DNA of 43,287 bases. It comes from Phycisphaeraceae bacterium. GTDB lineage: Bacteria; Planctomycetota; Phycisphaerae; Phycisphaerales; Phycisphaeraceae. The translations under genes were made by a program, and so were the position numbers. The notes beneath the pieces are model-generated. The model was not told the origin of the DNA. It searched no databases and worked only from the letters and a program-made list of their open reading frames with translations. The number at the start of each line of letters is the position of its first letter. Position 1 is the stretch's first letter. Below, one piece after another: positions 7,325 through 16,096 of the stretch. The stretch covers positions 1 through 43,287 of the forward strand of contig PAIY01000126.1 of NCBI GenBank assembly GCA_002704825.1, in the 5' to 3' direction.

Positions 7325-9607
7325 ATGAGTCATTCCAGTCAGATCCGGCAGGTAGCGTTTATCGGTAATCACCTACCCCGTAAGTGTGGCCTGGCCACCT
7401 TCACCCACGATCTTGTGGCCGGGCTGCAAACCAAACACCCTAAGACCAACTTCTGGGTGTTGCCGATGAATGACCAACCTGAAGGTTACGATTACCCGCC
7501 TCCTGTTCGCTTTGAAATCCGCGACAACAAACTCATCGACTACAAACGTGCTGCAGACTTCCTGAACATCAATGATGTCGATGCGGTCTGCCTGCAACAT
7601 GAATACGGCATCTTCGGCGGGGAATATGGCAAGTACATTCTTGACCTGCTCGATGAACTGAAAATGCCCGTCATCACCACGCTGCACACCATCCTCAAAG
7701 ACCCGTGCTCCGAACAACGTGACATCCTCAACGAACTGGCGGACCGCTCGATCCGACTGGTCACCATGAGTCAGCACGGTATTGATTTTCTCCGTGACAT
7801 CTACGGCATTGACCAATCCAAAATTGCCATGATTCACCACGGTATTCACGACGTGCCGTTCGTTGATCCCAGTTATTACAAAGACCAGTACGGCGTGGAA
7901 GGTCGCAAACTGCTGCTGACCTTCGGCCTGCTCTCACCGGGCAAAGGCCTGGAATATGCGATCAAGGCCCTACCCGCCATCGTCAAAGAACATCCCGAAG
8001 CGGTGTACATGATCGTGGGCGCCACCCACCCGCACGTCAAAGCACACTCCGGCGAAAGCTACCGTGAATCGCTGGTGAGTCTGGCTGAGGAACTTGGCGT
8101 AGCCGATCACCTGATGTTCCAGAATCGCTTTGTCGAAACCGAAGAACTCATGCAGTACATCGGTGCAGCAGATATCTATCTCACGCCGTATCTCAGCGAA
8201 GCCCAGATCACCTCAGGAACACTGGCTTACGCTTTGGGTGCAGGTAAAGCGGTTGTCTCCACACCTTACTGGCATGCCCAGGAACTGCTCGATGAAGAGC
8301 GTGGTGTGCTTGTTGGATTTAAGGATCCCGACGCCATCGCCACCGCGACCATCGACCTGCTTGATGATGATGTGAAGCGAAACACCATGCGTAAAAAAGC
8401 CTACCAATACGGGCGCAGCATGGTCTGGAGCACCGTTGCCGATCAGTACATGGAGCTTTTCCATACCGGTCGCAACGAGTATCGTTACATCAAATCATCA
8501 CACAAGGTTCAGCCACCGGATCGTTTGATTTTGCCCGACATCAACCTGACGCATTTAAAAACACTCAGTGATGACACCGGCATTTTCCAGCACGCGATTT
8601 ACACCATCCCCGATGCCAACCATGGTTACTGCATTGATGACAATGCCCGCGCTTTGCTGTTCTGCAGCATTCTCACCGGCCATGATCCGGAGATCGATCC
8701 GCTGCTGCATCAATTGGCGGACCGCTATCAAACGTTCATTCACTATGCGTGGAACGATGGTAAAAAGCGCTTCCGCAATTTCATGTCCTACGATCGACGC
8801 TGGCTTGAAGAGGTCGGCTCTACCGACTCCCATGCACGAACGCTCTGGGCGTTAGGTGCGATCCTTGGATCGGATCATCACCTGGGAGACCGCACGCTTT
8901 GTTCAAACCTGTTTATCAAGGGACTGGATGCCGCAGAGACCTTTAACTCACCACGCTCATGGATGTTCAGTATTCTCGGTTGCTCAGCATATCTCAAGCG
9001 TTACGGCGGGGACCGACGCGTCCGCAAGTTACGCGATGAACTGGCAGGCCGCCTGATGTCACTTTACAGCGAGAATGCGACCTCCGACTGGAAATGGTTT
9101 GAAAACACTGTGACCTACTCCAACGCACGCATGGCTGAAGCGCTACTGATCAGTGGTTATGACGCACAGAACAACCAGTGGGCCGACGCCGGTCTTGCTG
9201 CACTCAAATGGCTGACCAAAGTCCAGACCGGTAAGGGAGGTATCTTCCGCCCCATCGGTTCGGATGGCTGGTATGTCAAGGGTGGCAAGCGCGCGATCTT
9301 CGACCAGCAACCCGTCGAAGCCTACACGCAGGTCTCCGCATCACTGAGTGCCTGGCGTCTGACGGGTGACGCGCGTTGGTACGACGAAGCCGTCCGCGCC
9401 TTTGGCTGGTTCCTCGGTGCCAACGATCTGGGTGTCGAAGTGTACGACCCGGAAATTGGTGGCTGTCGCGATGGTCTGCATGCCGACCGACTCAACGAAA
9501 ACCAAGGCGCCGAAAGCACGTTGGCCTACCTGTTGGCCCAGGCCGAAATGATCATGGCATCCAAGGAGTTAAAATGTCCATCCAAGACACAAGCCATCCT
9601 GGTATAA
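7325..9607 (+). CDS. GT4 glycosyltransferase with C-terminal alpha/alpha-toroid domain
   Basis: A 760-residue cytoplasmic protein with two parts. Residues 1-385 form a GT-B glycosyltransferase of family GT4: an N-terminal FIGNHLPRKCGLATFT acceptor-side loop, the hinge TFGLLSPGKGLEYAIKAL (199-216), and the nucleotide-sugar site around SEAQITSGTLAYALGAGKAV (291-310) followed by STPYWHAQELL. Residues of about 400-745 are helical with repeated aromatic and Trp patches, including PDANHGYCIDDNARALL near 429-445 and NENQGAEST near 724-732, as in (alpha/alpha) toroid glycosidase-like domains. The ATG at 7325 is chosen for AAGGAG about 12 nt upstream; a GTG at 7241 lacks one. The 3' end overlaps the GH130-type gene by 34 bp, which implies translational coupling and a shared glycan. 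Donor and acceptor are unknown; a mannosyl transfer is a reasonable guess. Confidence 0.87.
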   Translation: MSHSSQIRQVAFIGNHLPRKCGLATFTHDLVAGLQTKHPKTNFWVLPMNDQPEGYDYPPPVRFEIRDNKLIDYKRAADFLNINDVDAVCLQHEYGIFGGEYGKYILDLLDELKMPVITTLHTILKDPCSEQRDILNELADRSIRLVTMSQHGIDFLRDIYGIDQSKIAMIHHGIHDVPFVDPSYYKDQYGVEGRKLLLTFGLLSPGKGLEYAIKALPAIVKEHPEAVYMIVGATHPHVKAHSGESYRESLVSLAEELGVADHLMFQNRFVETEELMQYIGAADIYLTPYLSEAQITSGTLAYALGAGKAVVSTPYWHAQELLDEERGVLVGFKDPDAIATATIDLLDDDVKRNTMRKKAYQYGRSMVWSTVADQYMELFHTGRNEYRYIKSSHKVQPPDRLILPDINLTHLKTLSDDTGIFQHAIYTIPDANHGYCIDDNARALLFCSILTGHDPEIDPLLHQLADRYQTFIHYAWNDGKKRFRNFMSYDRRWLEEVGSTDSHARTLWALGAILGSDHHLGDRTLCSNLFIKGLDAAETFNSPRSWMFSILGCSAYLKRYGGDRRVRKLRDELAGRLMSLYSENATSDWKWFENTVTYSNARMAEALLISGYDAQNNQWADAGLAALKWLTKVQTGKGGIFRPIGSDGWYVKGGKRAIFDQQPVEAYTQVSASLSAWRLTGDARWYDEAVRAFGWFLGANDLGVEVYDPEIGGCRDGLHADRLNENQGAESTLAYLLAQAEMIMASKELKCPSKTQAILV

Positions 9608-11073
9608 CCATTGCCCGCCAGGATGAGCGTTTTGCAGCCCACAGTCATAAAGTCATCGTTCGGTATTTCAATGCTGCTCCCGGGGAACGTTTTGAGCCGT
9701 TTTTAAGGCGGTTTCTGGCATTATCGACCGCGGATAAAGATCAGGCCTGGCAGGAAACCTGCGCGCTCTTCGACACCCGTCACAAGAACTCCGAAGCGAT
9801 CTATCGCAGACACTATGCCCGTGTCTGCAGCCAGGTCGTTCAGCAATGTCACACAGAATTACTCATTGAGCTTGAGCGGTTACCGACCACGCATCAACTG
9901 CTACTCGGTGCCTACTTCAGTCTCGAATACAGCTTCGCTGCTGCTGCATACTTTAACCCCAGTATCGTCGCTGCGCCGGATCAATCGGGCGTGCCCAAGG
10001 GTGGCTGCAAATTCATTCTCTCGTTCCGTGCGGTGGGTGAAGGTCATATCTCATCGGTCGCCTTCCGCTCGGGGATGTTGACAGCAGATGGCGATGTGCA
10101 GATGGAAGCATCGAGTAACTTCTCATCGCAACCGGAGATTCATACCGATGCGTTGTACGAAAAAATTCTCGTGCTGCGCAAACTCAAGGAACTGGGTGCT
10201 GCGGGGAATATCAACCGTAGTGTGCTTGAGAAACTGCCGGAGCATTTCACGCGCATGGAGATGGAACAGGCCATCGCAGCAACATGTGACGAACAGCACA
10301 TGAAAGCGTCGGATCACCGTTGTGTGCAGACACTTCGCTGGCTTGCTGAGAGTAACTACACCGTCAACTTTTCCTGTGACTCAGACATCAGTGAACGCAT
10401 CCTTTTTCCCGTCTCCGAAGTGGAGAAGAACGGCTTGGAAGATGCACGCTTTGTCCGCTTCGTCGAAGACGATGGCAACGCCTGGTACTACGCGACCTAC
10501 ACGGCTTACGACGGTTCGCGGATCATGCCCCAGCTCATCGAGACCGGCGACTTCTTAACCTATCACATTCGATCGCTCAACGGGACCGGCGCGCATGGCA
10601 AAGGCTTTGCACTCTTCCCCCGTCGGATCAATGGCGAGTACTTCATGATAGGTCGCCAGAACGGCCAGGACATCACGATCTCCCGATCCAATCACATTCA
10701 CTTCTGGGGCGATTCGGAGTTACTCCAAGCTCCTGAGCTGCCCTGGGACCTGGTGCAGCTGGGTAACTGCGGTTCACCCATCGAAACTCCCGAAGGTTGG
10801 CTGCTGCTGACGCATGGCGTCGGACCGATGCGCCGGTATGTGCTTGGTGCGATCCTGCTTGATCTGGAAGACCCGACAAAGGTGATCGGTCATCTCAGAG
10901 AACCGCTGATGGCACCGGACGAATCCGAACGTGAAGGCTACGTCCCCAACGTGCTCTACAGCTGTGGTGCGATGCTCCACAAGAACATGCTGGTCCTGCC
11001 CTACGCGATGGCCGACTCGGTGAGTGGGATTGCGGTGATTGACATGCCGTCGTTGTTGAAACAGATGAAGTGA
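9574..11073 (+). CDS. GH130-type beta-mannoside phosphorylase/hydrolase-like protein
   Basis: A 499-residue protein. Residues 1-265 are a helical N-terminal extension, and residues of about 266-495 are a five-bladed beta-propeller-like domain of the GH130 type. Seen in the propeller: NGLEDARFVRF (286-296), GTGAHGKGFALFPR (337-350), GNCGSPIETPEGWLLLTHGVG (397-417), REGYVPNVLYSCGA (453-466) and PYAMADS (476-482). These are the usual GH130 blade signatures, including the Glu-Asp pair and the conserved His. GH130 enzymes phosphorolyse or hydrolyse beta-mannosides. The start is set by AAGGAG about 6 nt before the ATG at 9574, inside the end of the preceding glycosyltransferase gene. The gene pair suggests synthesis and turnover of the same glycoside. 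Whether it is a phosphorylase or a hydrolase cannot be told here. Confidence 0.87.
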   Translation: MSIQDTSHPGITIARQDERFAAHSHKVIVRYFNAAPGERFEPFLRRFLALSTADKDQAWQETCALFDTRHKNSEAIYRRHYARVCSQVVQQCHTELLIELERLPTTHQLLLGAYFSLEYSFAAAAYFNPSIVAAPDQSGVPKGGCKFILSFRAVGEGHISSVAFRSGMLTADGDVQMEASSNFSSQPEIHTDALYEKILVLRKLKELGAAGNINRSVLEKLPEHFTRMEMEQAIAATCDEQHMKASDHRCVQTLRWLAESNYTVNFSCDSDISERILFPVSEVEKNGLEDARFVRFVEDDGNAWYYATYTAYDGSRIMPQLIETGDFLTYHIRSLNGTGAHGKGFALFPRRINGEYFMIGRQNGQDITISRSNHIHFWGDSELLQAPELPWDLVQLGNCGSPIETPEGWLLLTHGVGPMRRYVLGAILLDLEDPTKVIGHLREPLMAPDESEREGYVPNVLYSCGAMLHKNMLVLPYAMADSVSGIAVIDMPSLLKQMK

Positions 11074-11104
11074 GTGACAGATTTCGGATTTCGTCTGGAT
11101 CTTT

Positions 11105-11189
11105 AACCGCTTGCGGTTTATCGCGTCAAGCGAGATTCGAAAACAATGGGTTAACGTATGTTTCATGGAGCGCTAAACCGCAAGCGGTT
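11105..11189. repeat. Repeat family D, copy 1 (inverted CCGCTTGCGGTTTA arms)
   Basis: AACCGCTTGCGGTTTATCGC (11105-11124) is the reverse complement of GCGCTAAACCGCAAGCGGTT (11170-11189) at 19 of 20 positions, spanning an 85-bp unit. Each arm is also self-complementary (AACCGC-TTGC-GGTT type). It lies between the convergent GH130 and cinA genes and may act as a bidirectional terminator. Single arms of the same family occur near 14103 and 17540. Confidence 0.75.
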
Positions 11190-11193
11190 TGCT

Positions 11194-12459
11194 TTATCCG
11201 ATCGTCATGGCAGTGTCGTCTTCGTTGAGCAATCTCATGCGCAGCATTTGGCATGCCATCTTGGCGGTGCGGTCGCGGACAGTATCACGCGTGCCGTTGA
11301 AGAGGAACTTGCGGGCGGTGACGCCATAGCGGTCTGCGATCCACATCCAAACGGTGCCGACCGGTTTTTCATCACTGCCACCATCCGGGCCTGCGATACC
11401 GGTGACGCTGACGGCAAGGTCACTATCGGCTTGCTGACGGGCGGACTTTGCCATGTGCAGCGCGACAGGCTCACTGACGGCACCATGCTCCATGAGCATG
11501 TCTTCGGGGACACCCAGTTCGCGCATCTTCATTTCATTTGCATAGGTCACCCAACCACCTTTAACCACCGATGACGAACCGGGAATGTCGGTGAGGAACT
11601 TGGCGATAAGTCCGCCAGTACAACTCTCGGCGGTGGCAACGGTCATGTTGCGTTCTCTGAGCATGTTGACGAGGACTTCCTGAATGGTGATTTCCTCCGT
11701 GGAATAGACAATGCTCCCGAGTTTGTCTTTGACCGCTTCGACGGTCTTGAGCAATTCGGTCTGTGCTTTCTCGTCAGAATCAAACTCACTACGGATGCGC
11801 ACGGAGACAATGCCTTTGGAGACGGTGGTGCCAACCTTGGGATTGCGTGTACGGTCGAAAAGTTCGCCGAGTTCTTCAGCAACGGTGCTTTCACCGCGGC
11901 CGAAGGTGTTGACCTTGATGGTCTGGATGAATCGCCTGGACGGTGCGAGCTTGATGACGTCAGGGAGAATGCTCAGGTACCACATGCGTTTCATTTCACT
12001 GGGGACACCGGGGGTGACGTAGATGGTTGCCTTATTGAGTTTGGCAATGATGCCGGGCGCTGTGCCACAGGTGTTGGTGATCATGGTGGTGCCCACGGGA
12101 TGGTAAGCCTGAATTTTGTTGCGGTCGGGCATGGCTTTACCGCGACGCGTGAAAATCGCTTCGATCTCGGGCAGTTGCTCGTGATCCATCACCAGTTCGA
12201 CGCCCATGGCTTGGGCCAATGCCTGACGGGTCAGATCGTCATCGGTTGGCCCCAACCCGCCGGAGATGATGATCAACTCCACGCGTTGTGAGGCATATTC
12301 GATCATGTCGACCATGGCCTGCATGTCATCTGCCACCGTCTGGTGCAGCAGGGTCATGATCCCCCTGGACGCCAGTTGGGCAGAGAGAAACGCGGAGTTG
12401 GTGTCGACCGTTTGGCCCAGCACCAGTTCATCACCGATGGAAAGAATCGCTGCTTGCAT
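11194..12459 (-). CDS. cinA: CinA family protein with C-terminal NMN amidohydrolase domain
   Basis: A 421-residue protein with the standard CinA layout: an N-terminal MoaB/MogA-like domain (residues 1-170; ISGGLGPTDDDLTRQALA at about 65-82, with the GGLGPTxDD phosphate loop, and YVTPGVPSEMKRMW at 147-160), a linker, and a C-terminal PncC-type domain (about 262-415). The latter has ATAESCTGGLIA (275-286), where Ser279 is the expected catalytic Ser of nicotinamide-nucleotide amidase, and SVTGIAGPDGGSDEKPVGTVW. The family recycles NMN to NaMN and hydrolyses ADP-ribose in NAD metabolism. Length is normal. It is convergent with the GH130 gene and divergent from the DtxR-family gene, so it is probably monocistronic. 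Confidence 0.95.
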   Translation of the reverse strand: MQAAILSIGDELVLGQTVDTNSAFLSAQLASRGIMTLLHQTVADDMQAMVDMIEYASQRVELIIISGGLGPTDDDLTRQALAQAMGVELVMDHEQLPEIEAIFTRRGKAMPDRNKIQAYHPVGTTMITNTCGTAPGIIAKLNKATIYVTPGVPSEMKRMWYLSILPDVIKLAPSRRFIQTIKVNTFGRGESTVAEELGELFDRTRNPKVGTTVSKGIVSVRIRSEFDSDEKAQTELLKTVEAVKDKLGSIVYSTEEITIQEVLVNMLRERNMTVATAESCTGGLIAKFLTDIPGSSSVVKGGWVTYANEMKMRELGVPEDMLMEHGAVSEPVALHMAKSARQQADSDLAVSVTGIAGPDGGSDEKPVGTVWMWIADRYGVTARKFLFNGTRDTVRDRTAKMACQMLRMRLLNEDDTAMTIG

Positions 12460-12492
12460 GGGGCGTATGATAACTTGTTTTTAATTTGATTT

Positions 12493-12568
12493 ACCGCCAA
12501 GACACCAAGAACGCCAAGTTAAGAGCGTTTTCTCTTTCCGATCTTGGCGTCCTTGGCGACTTGGCGGT
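12493..12568. repeat. Repeat family B, copy 2
   Basis: ACCGCCAAGACACCAAGAAC at the left and GTCCTTGGCGACTTGGCGGT at the right enclose a short centre with its own small hairpin (AAGAGCGTTTTCTCTT). It fills most of the 203-bp divergent spacer between cinA and the DtxR-family gene, starting 34 bp upstream of the cinA start codon. Confidence 0.88.
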
Positions 12569-12662
12569 TCAAACAGGTTTGATCATGATTAAATAAGTGG
12601 CAAGTACGCGCATCAGCGGGTAAATTACGCATGTTAAAAACCGTGTCCTGCCCGGAGAATGC

Positions 12663-13334
12663 ATGCCTACGAGTACTGTTGAAAATTATCTCAAGACGAT
12701 CTATCTGCAACAGCAGAAACAGCGCACTGCCACCAAAACCGTTGCGATGGGCAAGCTGGCCAAAGCCATGGATGTCGTGCCCGGGACCTGTACGTCCATG
12801 ATCAAAACGCTCGCAGACTCCGGCCTGGTGGATTACAAACCCCGCTCGGGCGTCAAACTCACCGACAAAGGTCAAACGTTGGCGTTGCACATTCTCCGGC
12901 GACATCGCCTGCTCGAATTATTCCTCGTGGAAGCACTGGGACTCGACTGGTCGGAAGTGCACGATGAAGCCGAAGTGCTCGAACATGCGATCTCCGACAA
13001 AGTCCTTGAACGCATGGATGACTACCTGGGGCATCCCGACACCGATCCGCATGGCGATCCCATCCCCCCAGCCAAGGGGACGCACATGCCTGCGCCATTG
13101 CAGAGTCTTGCAGATAGTGTGGAACACAAGAAGCTCATCGTCGCCCGTATCGCTGACCAGGGACGCGAGTTTTTGCAGTTCATGCATCAACACGGCCTGC
13201 GCCCCGGCACGCCGATCACCGTGCTCTCTCACGACAAGGTCGTCGATGCCATCACCGTCCAAGCACCGGACACCGACGCGGTGACGCTGGGCATGACGGC
13301 AGCAGGGAAAATCCTGGTTCGCCAGGTCGATTAA
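12663..13334 (+). CDS. DtxR/MntR-family metal-dependent transcriptional regulator
   Basis: A 223-residue repressor expected to bind DNA when loaded with Fe2+ or Mn2+. Residues 1-65 are the winged helix: TVENYLKTIY opens as in DtxR/IdeR/MntR, followed by VAMGKLAKAMDVVPGTCTSM and the wing PRSGVKLTDKG. Residues of about 75-140 form the dimerisation and metal domain, with HILRRHRLLELFLVE, WSEVHDEAEVLEHAIS and the GHPDTDPHGDPIP loop carrying the typical His, Glu and Asp ligands. Residues 150-223 resemble a FeoA/SH3-like domain. CGGAGA lies 6 nt before the ATG. No metal transporter is in the window, so its regulon lies elsewhere. Iron versus manganese cannot be decided from the sequence. Confidence 0.92.
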   Translation: MPTSTVENYLKTIYLQQQKQRTATKTVAMGKLAKAMDVVPGTCTSMIKTLADSGLVDYKPRSGVKLTDKGQTLALHILRRHRLLELFLVEALGLDWSEVHDEAEVLEHAISDKVLERMDDYLGHPDTDPHGDPIPPAKGTHMPAPLQSLADSVEHKKLIVARIADQGREFLQFMHQHGLRPGTPITVLSHDKVVDAITVQAPDTDAVTLGMTAAGKILVRQVD

Positions 13335-13517
13335 AATCCCTGACAACATCTTCCTCGCACATCACATCAGCAGTAAAAGTTGTCCGAAATCTGCCAACTG
13401 CTCGAACAATTGATCCAAACAGGACAACAGGAACAAAACAAACTCGACCTGTGATTCAACCATATTGCGTCGACTGCAAGGTCCGGTAAGATGGACTGCG
13501 TACTAAGGGAGTCAGCC

Positions 13518-14033
13518 TTGCAGATCCGTCTCGAACAACCTGGTGATGTCGAAGCCATCACGCACTTGAACCAACTGGCCTTTGGGCGACTGGATGAAGC
13601 CTTTCTCATTGCGCATCTCCGCGAACATGCCCAGCCTTTCGTCAGCCTGGTTGCTGAAAACGAGGACGGGCAGATTGTCGGCCATATCCTCTTTACCCCA
13701 GCAACCATCCATATGCCCACGGAAGATGTCCAGGGCATGGGCTTGGCGCCGATGGCAGTCCACCCCGACTTCCAGTTCCAAGGCATCGGAACAAATCTGC
13801 TCAAAGCCGGCATCAACCACATGGCGGACATGCAAATCCCCTATGTCATCGTGCTCGGCCATGTCGATTACTATCCGCGATTTGGTTTCGTCCCCGCATC
13901 GCTGCGTAACATCCGTTGCCAATGGGTCGGTATCCCCGACGAAGCTTTCATGATCCTGGTCCTGGACCCCATCGCCATGCAAAACGTCAGCGGCACCGCA
14001 TACTACCACCCGGTGTTCGAAGAAGTGATGTGA
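13518..14033 (+). CDS. GNAT-family N-acetyltransferase (YhbS-like)
   Basis: A 171-residue acetyl-CoA-dependent transferase. The start is taken as TTG at 13518 because AAGGGAG lies 6 nt before it and the following QIRLEQPGDVEAI is the usual first strand of the fold; an ATG at 13491 gives nine extra residues without a ribosome-binding site. Seen: IVGHILFTPATIH (beta 2-3), GLAPMAVHPDFQFQGIGTNLLKAG, which includes the acetyl-CoA pyrophosphate loop Q-x-x-G-I-G, and VIVLGHVDYYPRFGF, typical of the YhbS branch. The C-terminal part, DEAFMILVLDP and GTAYYHPVF, also matches that group. The substrate is unknown; YhbS-type proteins have been linked to acetylation of small molecules or proteins. It is probably monocistronic. 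Confidence 0.88.
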   Translation: MQIRLEQPGDVEAITHLNQLAFGRLDEAFLIAHLREHAQPFVSLVAENEDGQIVGHILFTPATIHMPTEDVQGMGLAPMAVHPDFQFQGIGTNLLKAGINHMADMQIPYVIVLGHVDYYPRFGFVPASLRNIRCQWVGIPDEAFMILVLDPIAMQNVSGTAYYHPVFEEVM

Positions 14034-14248
14034 TCCCCCGGCCCCGGAAGTTCTTTCTGTAAATCCTCTGTTCAATATGTCTTTGATAACTCATTGGCAA
14101 ACAGCTTGCGGTTTAGCGCGCTTTCCCAAACCGGTGATTTATCACAACTATTTCCCGCGCATGCATTGGCTGATTGGTTTACACTTAAATCTTAACGCCG
14201 TGAGACGGTCTCCGGGCCTTACCTGATCACGCATGATCCCCGCCTGTC

Positions 14249-16096
14249 ATGCCTTGCCAATTGAGAATTTCCGTGGAACAAAATGACAATCAGAGTCCAG
14301 CTGCCAAGCCGTGGTATCGACGCAAAGTTGCAACGGTCATGGGCAGCGTGTTACTGGTGCTGCTGGTCTCTTTGCTGCTGGTGACATTTGTCCCTGCGCC
14401 CAGGGATTCGAAAGTTGTCCCTGAACTTAAACTCCAGGCAACAAAGATTCAGTCCAGCAACAATATGTCCAGCGCTTATTCGAGCCAAAACGGTGGCAAG
14501 AGCATGTTCCTCTGTCGACACATTGCGCTGATCAATCGCTCGGATCACCCGATCATGCAAGGTGTCCAATCGCTGCTGACAGAAAAACTGCTGGGTATCA
14601 CGGCGATTGAACAAATCACAAATGTTGATGCCGACGCCCAAAGTCCGTGGCTTGAAGACGGGCAATTGGTGCCGGACATGTTTCTCACCCTGGACATGCC
14701 CCAGTTCAAGGCGTCGGGGTTACTGATCACCGGTCGTGATGTTCAGGCCAAGGTTACCGTGCATTTTTCGGATCAGCTTGGCAACAGCACTTCAGGCTAT
14801 ACGGATGACATGACCCCACCGGTAGTCCGGCTTAATGCCAACATGGATCTGGATCACAAAAGCACGTCAACCGGTTACGAGTCCGCCAATGCCAGGTATC
14901 AATGTGTAATCAAAGACATCACCGAACAATTATCGCAGGCGATCATCAAACTCATCGACGAGAAGACCAAGGAGTTTGGTGGTACGGTGCAGATACCTGA
15001 GGCGTTGATACCTGCATACAAGCCGGTGATTGCAGACTTACCTTTGCCCGATCACCCAACACTGAAAAAGTTGCATAGCAGTCATGGGTTACTTTGTCAT
15101 AATCTCACGACATGGTTCGCCCAACCGGAAAACCCGGAAGTCTCGGCTGCGATGTTTGAGAAGCTCCATCAGCAATTCAAGGATGCGGGTTGGAAAATCA
15201 GTCATTACCGACCACGAAAAGATGAACACTCAGGAGCACATCTGCGTGTGTTTAAAGACCGGTTGATGGTCGAGGCGTTTGAAGTCCGCCAGGATAACAA
15301 AATCTCAGCAGGCAAACCGGTGGATGTATTTATACGTTACAGCGATCCGATGGACCGCGACGATCTCAAACCAATCTATGCTGAATTGCTGGCTGAAAAT
15401 GGGTTGTCGATGACTGCCTGGTTGTACTTCTATCAGACCATGTCACGTGATCTGCGTGGTGCGTTTGCTCAGCGTTTCATGAAGCAAGGCAACTTGCCAA
15501 TGGAAGTGGAACTCAAAGTCATCGAGTATCTGCGATACAACAAAAACAAAGACGAGGCGTTAAAGCGACTGGAGATGGTTGCTGGTGTTGCGATGATGCT
15601 GGACGCAAGCAAGTGGCGTAAGCCCATTGAAAAACTCGGTCGTGAGCTGACAGGTGATAAAAAATGGGAGGCTCCCCAAGCAACGGAAAAATGCTTTGAA
15701 CACATGGGTATTCCACTACTCAAGGCCGATGAGGATTGGGTCATCAAAACGTCACTCGGCCAACCGGTGATGTGGTATGCCAAGGTGCGCAATAAGCCGG
15801 ATCAGCCTGAAAAACTCATCCTGCTCAGTACGGTGATCACACCTGCAACGATCCCGGAAGGCAAATACAATCACACAATCAATGTGTACACGGAAGTTGG
15901 GCACAGCAGCCAAGGTTCAACTGCGCACAATCCACCAACCCCATGGACAGGCTTTCAACATACCAGCCAAGGTGATCAATCGTGGATCGTCAATGCGAAA
16001 GAACTTGATGATCAACTCTTTGAGTTAAAGATCAAAGGTCAAAAACAAACGCAAAGACCACACAAGGGACCGCCGGACTTCAACGCAGCCAGGTGA
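14249..16096 (+). CDS. Single-pass membrane protein of unknown function
   Basis: A 615-residue protein I do not recognise. A short basic N-terminus (KPWYRRK) precedes one transmembrane helix at about residues 29-47 (rich in Val, Leu and Ser), so the long C-terminal part should be periplasmic. The region of about 60-260 looks alpha/beta with GLLITGRDVQAKVTVHF and LIDEKTKEFGGTV. The region of about 270-480 is helical with many charged residues, and the C-terminal 100 residues are beta-rich and end in a basic, Pro-rich tail. There is no catalytic motif. A GTG at 14273 preceded by GAGA is an alternative start. Its stop codon directly abuts the stop codon of the convergent rmuC, leaving no spacer for a terminator. 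Confidence 0.75.
   Translation: MPCQLRISVEQNDNQSPAAKPWYRRKVATVMGSVLLVLLVSLLLVTFVPAPRDSKVVPELKLQATKIQSSNNMSSAYSSQNGGKSMFLCRHIALINRSDHPIMQGVQSLLTEKLLGITAIEQITNVDADAQSPWLEDGQLVPDMFLTLDMPQFKASGLLITGRDVQAKVTVHFSDQLGNSTSGYTDDMTPPVVRLNANMDLDHKSTSTGYESANARYQCVIKDITEQLSQAIIKLIDEKTKEFGGTVQIPEALIPAYKPVIADLPLPDHPTLKKLHSSHGLLCHNLTTWFAQPENPEVSAAMFEKLHQQFKDAGWKISHYRPRKDEHSGAHLRVFKDRLMVEAFEVRQDNKISAGKPVDVFIRYSDPMDRDDLKPIYAELLAENGLSMTAWLYFYQTMSRDLRGAFAQRFMKQGNLPMEVELKVIEYLRYNKNKDEALKRLEMVAGVAMMLDASKWRKPIEKLGRELTGDKKWEAPQATEKCFEHMGIPLLKADEDWVIKTSLGQPVMWYAKVRNKPDQPEKLILLSTVITPATIPEGKYNHTINVYTEVGHSSQGSTAHNPPTPWTGFQHTSQGDQSWIVNAKELDDQLFELKIKGQKQTQRPHKGPPDFNAAR

Noticed and set aside
13380-13454. 24-codon open frame starting TTG, Gln/Leu-rich (MSEICQLLEQLIQTG...)
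   Set aside because: The helical heptad look is suggestive, but there is no ribosome-binding site and it begins with a rare start codon in a short spacer. It cannot be told from chance.
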